NCBI GenBank assembly: GCA_016584305.1
Contig: JACEEZ010019116.1
Coordinates: 1 to 64,000, forward strand
Length of the DNA stretch: 64,000 nt
Direction: 5' to 3'
Source: Chionoecetes opilio
Taxonomy: Eukaryota > Arthropoda > Malacostraca > Decapoda > Majidae
A model generated the notes under the pieces. That model was not told the origin of the DNA. It did not search any database and saw only the letters and a list, made by a program, of their open reading frames with translations. The first letter of the stretch is position 1, and each line of letters opens with the position of its first letter. Positions 54,958-64,000 of the stretch are shown piece by piece. The position numbers and the translations under genes were made by a program.

Positions 54958-56450
54958 TTATAATAATTAAAACCTAACCTAAACCCTTTAAAGGTTTTTT
55001 TAATGAAAACCCAACCAAAACCTAAAGGTTTTAAAGAAAACCCAACCCAAAACCTTTTGGGTTTTTTGAAAATTAACCTAACCTTAAGGTTTTAATGAAA
55101 CTTGACCTAACCTTAAAGGTTTTAATGAAACCTAAACCAACCTTTAAGGTTTTTTAAATGAAACTTGACCCAACCTTAAAAGGGTTTTAAGAAAACCTAA
55201 AACCTAAACCCTTTTGGGTTTTAATTAAACCTAACCTAACTTAAAGGTTTTTAAAGAAACTAACCTAACCTTAAAGGTTTAATGAAAATTAACCTAACCT
55301 TAAAGGTTTAAAGAAACCTAATCTAACCTTATAGGTTTTAAAAAAACCAAACCTTAAATTTTAATGAAACCTAACCTAACCTTATAGGTTTAATTAAAAC
55401 CCAACCTAAAATTAAAAGGGTTTTAATGAAACCTAACCTAAACCCTTTAAAAGGTTTTAAAGAAACTTTTAAACCCCTTAAAGGTTTTAATGAAACCTAA
55501 TTAACCTTTTAGGTTTTAATGAAACCCAAAAATTAAATTTAAGAAAAACCCAACTTCCTTAAGGTTTTAATGAACCTAACCAAACCCTTAAAGGTTTTAA
55601 TGAAAACCCAATCTAACCTTATGTTTTTTAAATTTAAAACCTAACCTTATAGGTTTTAATGAAAACCCAATCTAACCTTAAAAAGGGTTTTTAAAGAAAC
55701 CTAAACCAACCCCAAAATTTTTTTAACCTAACCAACCTTAAAGGTTTTTTTGAAATTTACCTAACCTTAAAGGGTTTTTTTGAAACCACCTAGCCTTAAA
55801 GGTTTTTTAAAGAAAACCTAACAACCTTAAAGGGTTTTTTAAAGAAACCCAACCTTACCTAAACCTTAAAGGTTTTAATAAACCAATCTAAACCCTTAAG
55901 GTTTTTTAATTAAACCTAACCTAACCCAACCTTTAAAGGTTTTTTAAAGAAACCCAAACTAAACCCTTTTGGTTTTTTAAAGAAACCAAAACCCAACCCT
56001 TTAAAGGTTTTAATGAAAAATAAACCCAACCTTTAAAAGGGTTTTTAAAAAACCTAACCCAAACCTTAAAGGGTTTTTAAAGAAACTTAACCAACCCTTT
56101 AAAATTTTAATGAAACCTAACTAACCTTTGTTTTAATGAAACCTAACCTAAAACCCTTAAAAAAATTTTAATGAAACCTAACCTAACCTTTAAAAGGTTT
56201 TTAAAGAAAACCCAAAACCCCAACCTTAAATTTTAAAAGAAAACTAATCTAACTTTATAGGTTTTAATTAAACTAACCTAAACCCTTAAAGGGTTTTAAA
56301 AAGAAAAACCCAACCTAACCTTTAGGGTTTTAAAGAAACCTCCTAACCTTAAGGCTTTTTTAAACCCAACCTAACCTAAAGTTTTAAATTTAAACCTAAA
56401 CCTACCTTTAAAGGGTTTTTTTAACCAAAACCCAACTTTAACCCAAAGTA
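54958..56450. repeat. Satellite, 30-bp unit containing (CCTAA)2
   Basis: About 50 tandem copies of a unit whose best copies read AATGAAACCTAACCTAACCT then TAAAGGTTTT. Each unit has two CCTAA telomere-type pentamers followed by the palindrome AACCTTAAAGGTT. Units vary mainly by run length, so the true array may be more regular than it looks. A poly(T) run closes it at 56457-56480. Confidence 0.9.
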
Positions 56451-58497
56451 AAAACTTTTTTTTTTTTTTTTTTTTTTTTTGCGCAAAAAAAAGCTATCTC
56501 CATTACAAAAAACACCGCGTATTAGGAAGCGCTTGATAAAATTTATCATAACCGCACCGGTCTGTATGCATTTTTTTCATCAAAACACAGATCCCCCTGT
56601 AATATTTTTGTTGGAGACTCAGGGAAAATTTCTCAGTGAGCAGAAAAGTGCCGTGTAATACGCCTTTGATCGCTTTGTAAGTCGTCTGCAAGCTCAGCTC
56701 GAACTTTCATAAGTCGCATAATGTCCGCCAGGCTAGTCTCAACCTTGCTTTCTTTGCTACGTATTTTCCCCTGTTTTGGGATTCATCATACAGTACTGTA
56801 TTTTTAAGATGTCACTCCATCACACAAAGGGGGTCTCCAGCAAAAAGGAAAAGAATTTAAGACCTTAGCCGCAGGGAAAAAGGGGAAAGTGTGGCAAAAT
56901 GGGTGGAATGAGCACATGATAAAAACCAAACAGTGTTAAACCCGAAAGTTTTTTTATTTTTGGTCCGATAAATTTTTGGCCGTGAACGATTCCCAAAGTT
57001 TAGTCTTTTGGACGTTACGGCTGAAAGACCAGGACCCGTAAACAGTGACCTTCAAACTCCCCAAAAAGAAAAGTATCCCCTTTAAATTTAAAAAAAGTAC
57101 CAAAATTTTTTTCAAAATGCACACGGGAAAATAAATTATATAAAAAATGTTTTACATGGGAATAAATTATTAAAATTGTTTGTTGATTAACATCTTACGA
57201 TTAGCAGCCCGGTTCCTGTGGTGCCGGCAGCGGAAAATGGCTCTAAACTCGTTAGTAGGTTTTTCCCTTTGCATAATGAAAGAATTTCAGCTACAAACTA
57301 TTTATTTTTTTAACTGGACGAGTAAAAACACTAACACCCCCCGATCATGACCATAGGGTAATTCTACTTACAGTAGTATCTCTGGTCCAAAACCCACTAT
57401 GTAAAACCCTCCCCCGGGAACTGTTGCCTGCCTGCCTCGAAAGAACTTGGGGGGGGCATTCAAAAAAGGGGTTCCTTTTAGGATTGTTTAAAAAACGGCC
57501 CCCGTTTCTCAACCCGGGGCAACACAGTTATTTTAAAAAAAAAGGCTAAACATGGGAGTTATGTGTTGTTTTACAAGGGGAAAACCCTGAGTACTGAGCG
57601 CTACAATGAGTTTAAAAATCACCAGCTATCACCCTTTGTGTTTTTCAAAATTGCCACCAAAAACAATGTAGAAGAAAAATAGAACTAAAAAAGGGCCTAG
57701 CAGTGGTAGGTATGGAGTCCATACCCCCAACCCCCCCCCCCCCCACAAAAACCCCATGAAAAAATCCCCCCCTATTCAACTCAGGGCTACCCCCCTCTGC
57801 TCACTCCCCCTACCCCCCCCCGCTCACTCATCCCCCTCTCCATCACACCACACACTTTTAAAGATCGTTCCACATATCCTAACTCTCATAAATCTTTGCC
57901 ATAACTCGTAAATTATCACCTACATACATATTCAAACCACTACAAACCTTAATTTCCACATCATATGAACAGCCCCGTCTGTCTAACTTCCCGGGCTCAT
58001 GCGGGGTGCTGTCTGCTGCTCGCCACTCGGGTGAGGGTGATACCTCAAGATCAAGATCATGAGGGTCGCGTGTCGCACCCACCACTCACGGTGACTCACC
58101 ACATGACAAAAACACCACAAGTGTCTGGATTTCTTTAATGGATTTATTTTGTTTTTATACCTGCCCTATTCAATGGGTGGCTCACTCCTATCTTCTCACT
58201 TTACTCCTTCTCAGTGTTTTTTAAGTGCTTGTGTGACTTGATATCCAGCTTCACTATGTCTGATCTGATGCCCAGATTTTTGCTAGTGATAGTGATTCAG
58301 AGTAGTGGTTGAAAAATAGTGTATATATAAAGCCTCCCTCTGCTGGCAAGAATCAACTGCGGTGTGCAAACAAGTGTGTTGATTTTTTGTTTTATTAATT
58401 GCATTTTCTATTTTAGTTTATTCATAAAAAAATTTGTGCATATATTGTATGGGGAGGGGAACCCCCCCCCCCCCCATTAAGTCGTAATATTCTATTA
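56451..58497. other. Unassigned sequence with C-rich tracts
   Basis: No gene recognised. A plus-strand segment from 56811 (ATGTCACTCC) can be read for about 20 codons before stops, without a family match. C runs occur at 57727-57745, 57812-57821 and 58461-58477. Open frames near 57879-58085 lack motifs. Mixed quality. Confidence 0.35.
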
Positions 58498-60421
58498 CCG
58501 TATTTTACGGCTTATAAGAACGCACTATTTTTCCAAAAAAATACACTGAAAAACACTCATGCGTCTTCCAAGACAAATGTGTAGGAGGTTAGCTTAGGTA
58601 GCTATTCAATTCAGCCTCTTGTATGATGTAACCTCAGTACATACCTGTTAAGGGGAGAGTCCCCATGAATTAAAAATTGCATCTATGGTCATGAATAATG
58701 TATATGTTGTGTATAGTACCCTTGTTATCACATGAACATTTCAAGCTGATCAGATAAAATGAAAATTAGAAAAATTTAAGTAAAATAATTTTGTCAGTTT
58801 TTGATGAAATTTTGAATTTATTTTTCTCAGCCATTTTTTGACCGATTTCCTTGTGACATGCGCATCTGATAATTCATTGTTATTCTAACAATTTGTCTTG
58901 TTGTAAAACTGTTTCGTTAATTTGTAAAAAAAAAAAAAAAAATACCTACATATTTTTTTTTGGATAATTTTCCCAATATCAAAGCTAAGCCTTTAAAAAA
59001 AAAAACATGACAGATTTTCTACGATATTGATTTTGTGTGTCCTAAAGTTTCGTGAAAATCGTGCCAAAAAATAAAAGCAGAAAATAATTTTATTCATTTT
59101 ATATATACTAGTTTTGAAAAAAACGCGTTTGAAGTTTTGCTAAAGTTTCTGCGCTCCAGTGAAGGTACTATACTGTCAATGCTACTTTCATATGAATTTT
59201 ATGGGATCAGTTATCACATATCAATGCATGCATAAAAGGATCTGGCACCTTGTCCCCCCCCTTATAAAGGTATTAATTAATCGCTCAAAGGCGAGGCCAC
59301 GCCCCTCATTGTTTGCAAGGTTCGATCAAAATTCACAAGGTGCATAGCTTTCGGTTGGAATTCCTTTGTCTGTTTTCCTCTTCTTGTTTATTGTCTTCTT
59401 CAGTGTAATTCTTCTCTTTTAGCTCTTTTCTAGTCCTTTTTGCATGTATACATTTGTTCCAAAATGTTTGTGAACAGGTTGCACTTTTCAGATCCATAAC
59501 TGTGTTCCAGAATTGTTACCTGGGTACACAAAATTCACCCTGAAGATTGCTGCTGTTTTTTTTTTTTAAAGGCTTAGTTTTGATATATGAGAAAATTATC
59601 CAAAAAAAAATCAAAAATTCAATTTTTTTACTACAAGTTTTGAAAGTTTAAATGCCCCTCGCTATAGGCATTTAAATTTATGTCCAACTGAAAAAAATTC
59701 CACCATTCGAAAGCCAAAGGATAGGGTGTTGCCATAGACCATATAACTGAAATTCGTATTTAAAAAAAATATTTTCATATTTTCAAGGTGGACTTTTTTA
59801 AGGACTAAATACTTAAGAGTATTTAGAATACCATAAGACATTCAAATCAACTACTAATCTGTCCTCACCCTGTGATCTTTACACGATAATGGCGGGAGCC
59901 TTTCCGCCCCGGCAGATTGGCGCCAATAGCCATTGCGTATATAAGGAACTTGTTTGTTACATTAGATAAAAATTTGTATACATATGTACATGCAGCCACC
60001 AAAAATACTACACGCATACAGGAAAATTCAAACAATACGTGGTGAGGCACAGGAGGCAGGCAACGTAGTGAGGCACGGGAAGGCGTGAGAGGTGTTTGTT
60101 TACACTCAGGACGACAAAGCCAGACTCAGCTGATCGGCACATCAGGCAGGCACACAGCTGCGGTAAGGTTTTCACTCCCGCCGTCTGACCTGCGTGCACA
60201 TGTTCAGCCAGCCAACATGAGGATTTACTTATACTATCGCATACAATCTAGAAAATAAAAATGGCTGATGAGCAGTGCTGAATGAAGATAATGAATAGTG
60301 AGTGTGTTCTTGTGTAAAAATGAATGTATATCGGACAAGTTTTTTTTTCTTCTTATAAATTTATATCCAAAATCAGGGTGCGTCTTCCAAGATGCAGCGT
60401 CTTATAAGCCGTAAAATACGG
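58498..60421. mobile_element. E2: TA-flanked TIR element holding insertion R
   Basis: CCGTATTTTACGGCTTATAA at the left and TTATAAGCCGTAAAATACGG at the right, flanked by TA. Left GTAGGAGGTTAGCTTAGGTAGC, GCAGATTGGCGCCAATAGCC (59911) and ACAATACGTGGTGAGGCACA (60031) match E1. Comparison with E1 shows an extra segment R. Non-coding. Confidence 0.8.
58655..59815. mobile_element. R: AT-rich insertion in E2 with inner inverted repeats
   Basis: E1 reads CATCTGTTACAAGTATTTCAAATACC where E2 has about 1.15 kb extra, from TTAAGGGGAGAGTCCCC to TTTTTTAAGGACTAAATA. TTTTTTTTGGATAATTTTCCC with AAAGCTAAGCCTTTAAA (58960-58997) and the inverse TTTAAAGGCTTAGTTTTGAT...AAAATTATCCAAAAAAAA (59566-59607) form inverted repeats. 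No coding motif. Precise ends and duplication remain unclear; TTAAGG occurs at both sides. Confidence 0.5.
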
Positions 60422-60649
60422 TAATCGGAAAGGGTTAGAACCCCTATTGTTCCGACTTAAAGAAGTTTTACAGTATACCTCAAAACTATTTCAACAATTG
60501 ATGGCAAGAAACTTTATATCATGATGGGTATGAATGACCGGCACTGTTATTATTCGACTGGATCCAGATATCCGATCCAGCCATCCAGATTAGCTAGATA
60601 TGTGGTATTCGGTTATCTGGTCAAATAACTATCCAGTGCAACCCTACAA
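60422..60649. other. Unassigned spacer
   Basis: Short AT-rich sequence with GGATCCAGATATCCGATCCAG-like inverted motifs at 60560-60580. No gene. Confidence 0.35.
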
Positions 60650-60945
60650 TTTAGTTTGGGAGGTGTCTTTACACTCCTACCTTGAAAATTATAAGTTGTA
60701 GAATGATGGAAAATATAAACAGGAAGAGAGCTCCCAAGTTTATAAGTGAATGGAATGAAAGAGTGAGAGTACTGGTAACTCTTGCATTAGTAGGATGGAT
60801 AAAATAGGGATGAGAATGAGTAGAAAGTCTTGTGCAGCAAGCCTGCAGGTGGGGGAGAGGTAAGTAGTTAGCATGAAAATAACGGTAGGAGAAAGCAATA
60901 GAAGCAACATTGCGGCGGTGATTCAAAGTTTGAAGATAGTCTGGG
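60650..60945 (-). pseudogene. CR1/L2-like LINE ORF2 C-terminus
   Basis: The minus-strand frame reads NHRRNVASIAFSYRYFHANY, LQACCTRLSTHSHPYFIHPT and NARVTSTLTLSFHSLINLGA. The HRR.VAS...YRYFH...TR.S...HP pattern is the C-terminal tail of a CR1/L2-like LINE reverse transcriptase, as I remember it from arthropod genomes. The end of the frame (NLGALFLFIFSIILQL) is the same part that K1 and K2 carry (TGNSGTLFLFLFFHFP), so this locus shows what those elements captured. Confidence 0.75.
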
Positions 60946-61258
60946 CACTACTTTATGTCACATACTTCACTTGCCTAAGTAATACAGTACCCGACATAAA
61001 TATTGGCCGCGTCGGTCATATGCCTAATGCGTCAGAAAACATTTGATAACATTTATGAAGGATGGCTGCTTACTTTTAATTTTATACTTTGACGGCATCC
61101 CACCATGTCTAATGCATTCTGTTAGGCATAATGAAACAATTTATATCACCTTTTGTAGTACTGTGGATAGAGGGATTTCTGCCAACATTAGCGCTGTATT
61201 TTCACGTTATAAACAAAGGCAAACCGGCTCCCAGAGCAAACTACGGAAAAACTACATA
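60946..61258. other. Unassigned spacer before A5
   Basis: Contains a plus-strand open frame (61043-61288) without motifs that runs into A5. Clean sequence, no repeat ends recognised. Confidence 0.35.
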
Positions 61259-62880
61259 CAGGGAAGTCCCGAAGATACGAGCAGTTAGGTTCCACCTGGC
61301 ATACTCGTAAAGCGAAATCTCGTATAGCGAAATACATAACTAATGGTAAAATATAGGTTTGGTTCCAGACCCCATCAAAGACATGTTTTTCAAGCTAAAA
61401 TAAACTGTACCAGTCCCAAGGTTGGGGTCGCACACCTGGCTAATTAGAGAGAACTGCAACTCCGAAATGCCAGTGGTCGCTGGCAGTTTTAACTCACAAT
61501 TTGGTGAAAAGTTGGTCAACTTGAAAGAAAAATATGGGCTTATTCCACTGCACTTAAAACACACAAGTATAATATAAGAACGATTTTCTTCTATATGTAT
61601 ATTGTATAGAAGCCTGATTCTGTAAAACATTGTATATAACCAAATAACCAAGTAGGTTATAGTTGAGGAGGCGAGGTAAATGCTACTCTATGATATTATA
61701 TAGTCAATAACGAATGTTTAGAAGTTATCTTTACCTAGGCAGTCATATTTTCCTGTTATTATTGTGTATCAATCAGATAGAAAGCCTGGAAGTGCAATGA
61801 GTCGACGCGTGAAGTGGCAATGTTTTGATTCAATCTCCCCGCCACAATCTCCCCGCCCACCACTCCCCGCCGCGGCGTATCGCCTCCACAATTATAACCT
61901 ACATTGTCGCAGCAGCAAGCCGATTTCGGCATTCCTTATTCTTCGTTTTTCCAAGGCATTGCTTATTGTATTTTGACAAGCGTTTGCCAGACGCAGCAGT
62001 ACTGTCTTAGAAAACAGTGTGAACATCGCCCAAATTTTACATGCCACAATATACATGTAAAAAATATATTAAGCTTTGCTACACGAGGCGAGTAATTTGC
62101 ATTAAATTGCTATTATAGAACGTTCCATCGTAATGCATGTCATCCATATAATTAGTAGAACAGAAGAACTATATTTTTTGGTTTTCAGATGCGGTGCATC
62201 AATGTTTATCGCGAAATTAATTTATGAAAAATATTAGTCGCGGAGGGAAAACACAGTAGACCAACCTTTGAGTTAAAACTGCCAGCGACCACTGGCATTT
62301 CTCGAGTTTCAGTTCTCTCTAATTACCCCTAAAGGTCAGGCCGCACACCTGGCTAATTACCCTTCAGGTCACGCCTTGCTTGGGGTGACCTGACTGGGGT
62401 CAACCAAAATCCTCCTTTGTCCAGCCTGGGAGTCCTGTAAGTATTCAGTCAGTTACCTACCAACCACTACAGTGAGAGGAACACCACTCCTCTCCCTGTG
62501 TTCCTCTCAGTGTGGTGGTAGTTAGGTAACTGCCAGAAGCTGGTCTAGGAAGCCAGGGCGGGAACCCAGCAACGGAGGTGCGGGAGGAGTTTGGGTCACG
62601 AGCGAGTCAGGTTCACGCCAGGTGTTGGCTTGACCTTTAGGGATAATTAGCCAGGTGTGCGGCCCCAAGCTTGGGGCCACCACAACATCAGATGTACAAA
62701 CATACAGTCCAGATGCATACGTGGTAGGGCGCGCATTTTGAACTTGGTAATTTTACTCACCCCAGTTTGAATGTCGTGGCATTGGATTTTGATCTCGTAT
62801 ATTGAAAATAGACCCTAATTTACTCAGCTCGTATAATTTATTTCTCGTATACCGAATGCTCGTATAACGGGACTTCCCTG
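61259..62880. mobile_element. A5: family A element holding palindrome P
   Basis: TA-CAGGGAAGTCCCGAAGATAC to TATAACGGGACTTCCCTG-TA. Family body: GCATACTCGTAAAGCGAAAT at the left, GGTGTGCGGCCCCAAGC and TTACTCACCCCAGTTTGAAT at the right. It also has a segment absent from A4 (62440-62620) containing CACTACAGTGAGAGGAACAC, and its inverse CTCTCAGTGTGGTGGTAGTT. P is inserted in the first internal repeat. Confidence 0.8.
61446..62320. mobile_element. P: 875-bp TIR element at an AATT/TAATTA target
   Basis: TIRs AGAGAGAACTG then AACTCCGAAATGCCAGTGGTC, inverse GACCACTGGCATTTCTCGAG ending CAGTTCTCTCT, about 50 bp in all and including GCTGGCAGTTTTAACTC. Family A copies show the empty site CTAATTACCCCTAAA, so the duplication is AATT, or TAATTA if the ends are two bases shorter; the palindromic target makes this ambiguous. 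The interior has no transposase. It contains CCCCGCCACAATCTCCCCGCC (61849). Confidence 0.8.
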
Positions 62881-63099
62881 TACTCTCAAATTTGAATTTA
62901 GTGCGCATTTGGCAAATGTGCAAGGGTAACTGGGGCAGATCAGTCAGTTGCCAATGAGCTCAAGGTCAATCAGTAATCCATTACAGCTTGTGCAGAGAGG
63001 AGTTAAAGCCCGCGACATTTTAAGACAGTGTTATGCCTCGATCTTGCCTCTTCTGTGGACTAGTGGAAGGTTTATACCAGTGACAAGTGATGACATTGG

Positions 63100-63490
63100 T
63101 GCTATTTCGTCACTCCACAGGCAGGACATTCAGTGAAAGATATCGCTGAAAACACAGAAGTTAATGTGAGAAGTGTCAGGCGGTGGGTGCAACGAATTAC
63201 AAACTCTGGTGACGACGATTTGTCACGCAACAAATTACCCCGAGGCAGGCCTCGTAAGACCCACTCGAGGACACTAAGCATCGTCAATTGTGATGGTGAT
63301 AAGTGTCCCAGTATTTCCGGCAGACGGTTAAGGAAAATAACCATGTACTGCTGGGTGAGCAGTGTCTGAATGTGGAATCTTCTTCTGAAATGAAGTGTCT
63401 GTCAGGACAGTGCAACGTCAAGTCCATGACAACCTTGGATTTAAGCATTTTGTTGCGCGACCCTAAATCTCTCCTAACACAGTCCAAAGA
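63100..63490 (+). pseudogene. Tc1/mariner-like transposase, N-terminal half, degraded
   Basis: One frame reads QAGHSVKDIAENTEVNVRSV then RRWVQRITNSGDDDLSRNK and RGRPRKT, the typical first helix-turn-helix and GRPRKT motif of Tc1 transposases. After a frame change, VRTVQRQVHDNLGFKHFVAR with PKSLLTQSKDY gives the second helix-turn-helix. Stops and shifts occur near 63345 and 63463. The DDE catalytic domain is missing. Flanks 62881-63100 and 63490-63580 belong presumably to the same element, but no TIR pair is evident. Confidence 0.8.
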
Positions 63491-63579
63491 CTACTGTATA
63501 GTGGACTTGTTTCTGGAATCAGCCCATGACCAGTGGAGGCTGATCGGCAAGGTAAACAAGTTTTTCCATGAATAAAGTA

Positions 63580-63725
63580 GACTATGGTTTATCAGTATAA
63601 ATGATATATCCCCGGTACTGTTATCTTGGTAAATGTTTGTTCTATAATATTATCAAATAAAAAACAGTAAAACTCACTAAAGAAATGCCATTATGAGACT
63701 ATGAAGAACATGCATGAACTTAATA
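63580..63725. mobile_element. C3: fragment of a C element arm
   Basis: ATGGTTTATCAGTATAAATGATAT, then GTAAATGTTTGTTCTATAATATTATC and GCCATTATGAGACTATGAAG match the arm of C2 (29380-29515). It is cut at 63725 by A6 after ATGAACTTAATA. Confidence 0.7.
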
Positions 63726-64000
63726 AAGGGAGGTCCCGTTATACGAGCATTCGGTATACGAGAATCCGATGATACGAGATGTGTAAATTAGGGTCTATTT
63801 TCAATATACGAGATCGAAAATCCAATACTACGACATTCAAACTGGGTGAGTAAAATTACCAAGTTATTTACTAAAGTAAATTACAAGTTATTTACTAAAG
63901 TAAATTACAAGTTATTTCCTAAAATTATAAAGTCATTTACTGACTATATGATTTTACCTAAGGTTGTACGATAATCCATCTGAAAATATGATAATTTTGG
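63726..64000. mobile_element. A6: family A element, cut by the window end
   Basis: Begins AAGGGAGGTCCCGTTATACG (first C replaced by A) after TA. It follows A4 and A3 through CCGATGATACGAGATGTG and CAAACTGGGTGAGTAAAATTAC, with a triplicated TAAATTACAAGTTATTT block (63885-63925). Right end outside the window. Confidence 0.8.

Overview
This window looks like animal nuclear DNA from an arthropod, most likely a decapod crustacean. The reasons are a C2H2 zinc-finger array, tRNA-derived SINEs, several LINE families of the RTE and CR1/L2 type, many TA-flanked terminal-inverted-repeat (TIR) elements, and a satellite built on the arthropod telomere motif CCTAA. The species is an inference. No intact host gene is present. 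Nearly all of the sequence can be read as transposons nested in transposons. Several stretches (about 1-6 kb, 13-19 kb, 38-45 kb and 50-57 kb) carry inflated homopolymer runs, which break frames and probably come from the assembly.

Names used here. TA-flanked families by TIR: A (CAGGGAGGTCCC), B (CAGTCAAACCCCGATATAAC), E (CCGTATTTTACGGCTTATAA), G (CACACAAACCTCG), K (CAGGAGAACCTCG), Q (CACTAAAACC, then ACTCGGCA), T (CAGGTTGAAGTTCCC), V (TGAGGCGCCGCG) and W (CAGGTTGCCCTCACTAATCC). D is a TTAA-flanked element. C is a palindromic element with a 7-bp duplication. hAT1 and hAT2 are elements with 8-bp duplications.

Layout. 0-8.4 kb: G1, a SINE, C1 split by B2, then an RTE-like LINE remnant. 8.4-18.8 kb: a train of K1, B1, A1 and two copies of a larger repeat L, the first holding A2 with K2 inside it; 14.8-16.3 kb is unreadable consensus. 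18.9-21.8 kb: three G elements in direct order. 21.8-26.4 kb: B3 containing D1, which contains G5, a hairpin and A3 (itself holding G6). 26.4-29.2 kb: Q1, SINEs, a zinc-finger scrap and a LINE tail. 29.3-32.5 kb: C2 holding T (start of a Tigger transposase) and V (a GC-rich promoter-like patch). 32.6-37.4 kb: D2 holding E1, a foldback element, A4 and G7. 37.4-49.6 kb: one zinc-finger gene on the minus strand, cut by hAT2 (7.8 kb, holding W, an LTR element and G8) and by hAT1 (2.7 kb, with a near-complete transposase frame carrying three stops). 50-58 kb: degraded Q2, then a 1.5-kb satellite of 30-bp units. 58.5-64 kb: E2, a LINE tail, A5 with a nested palindrome, a Tc1-like transposase remnant, a C3 fragment and A6 running off the end.

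The most unusual points are a small DNA transposon family (G) that captured and tandemly multiplied the C-terminal zinc-knuckle region of a LINE reverse transcriptase; one TA dinucleotide hit by different elements in two copies of D; a zinc-finger gene with a three-finger higher-order repeat, broken by two elements whose empty sites rejoin the coding sequence; and a TIR element carrying back-to-back CCAAT boxes and a first-exon-like open frame.
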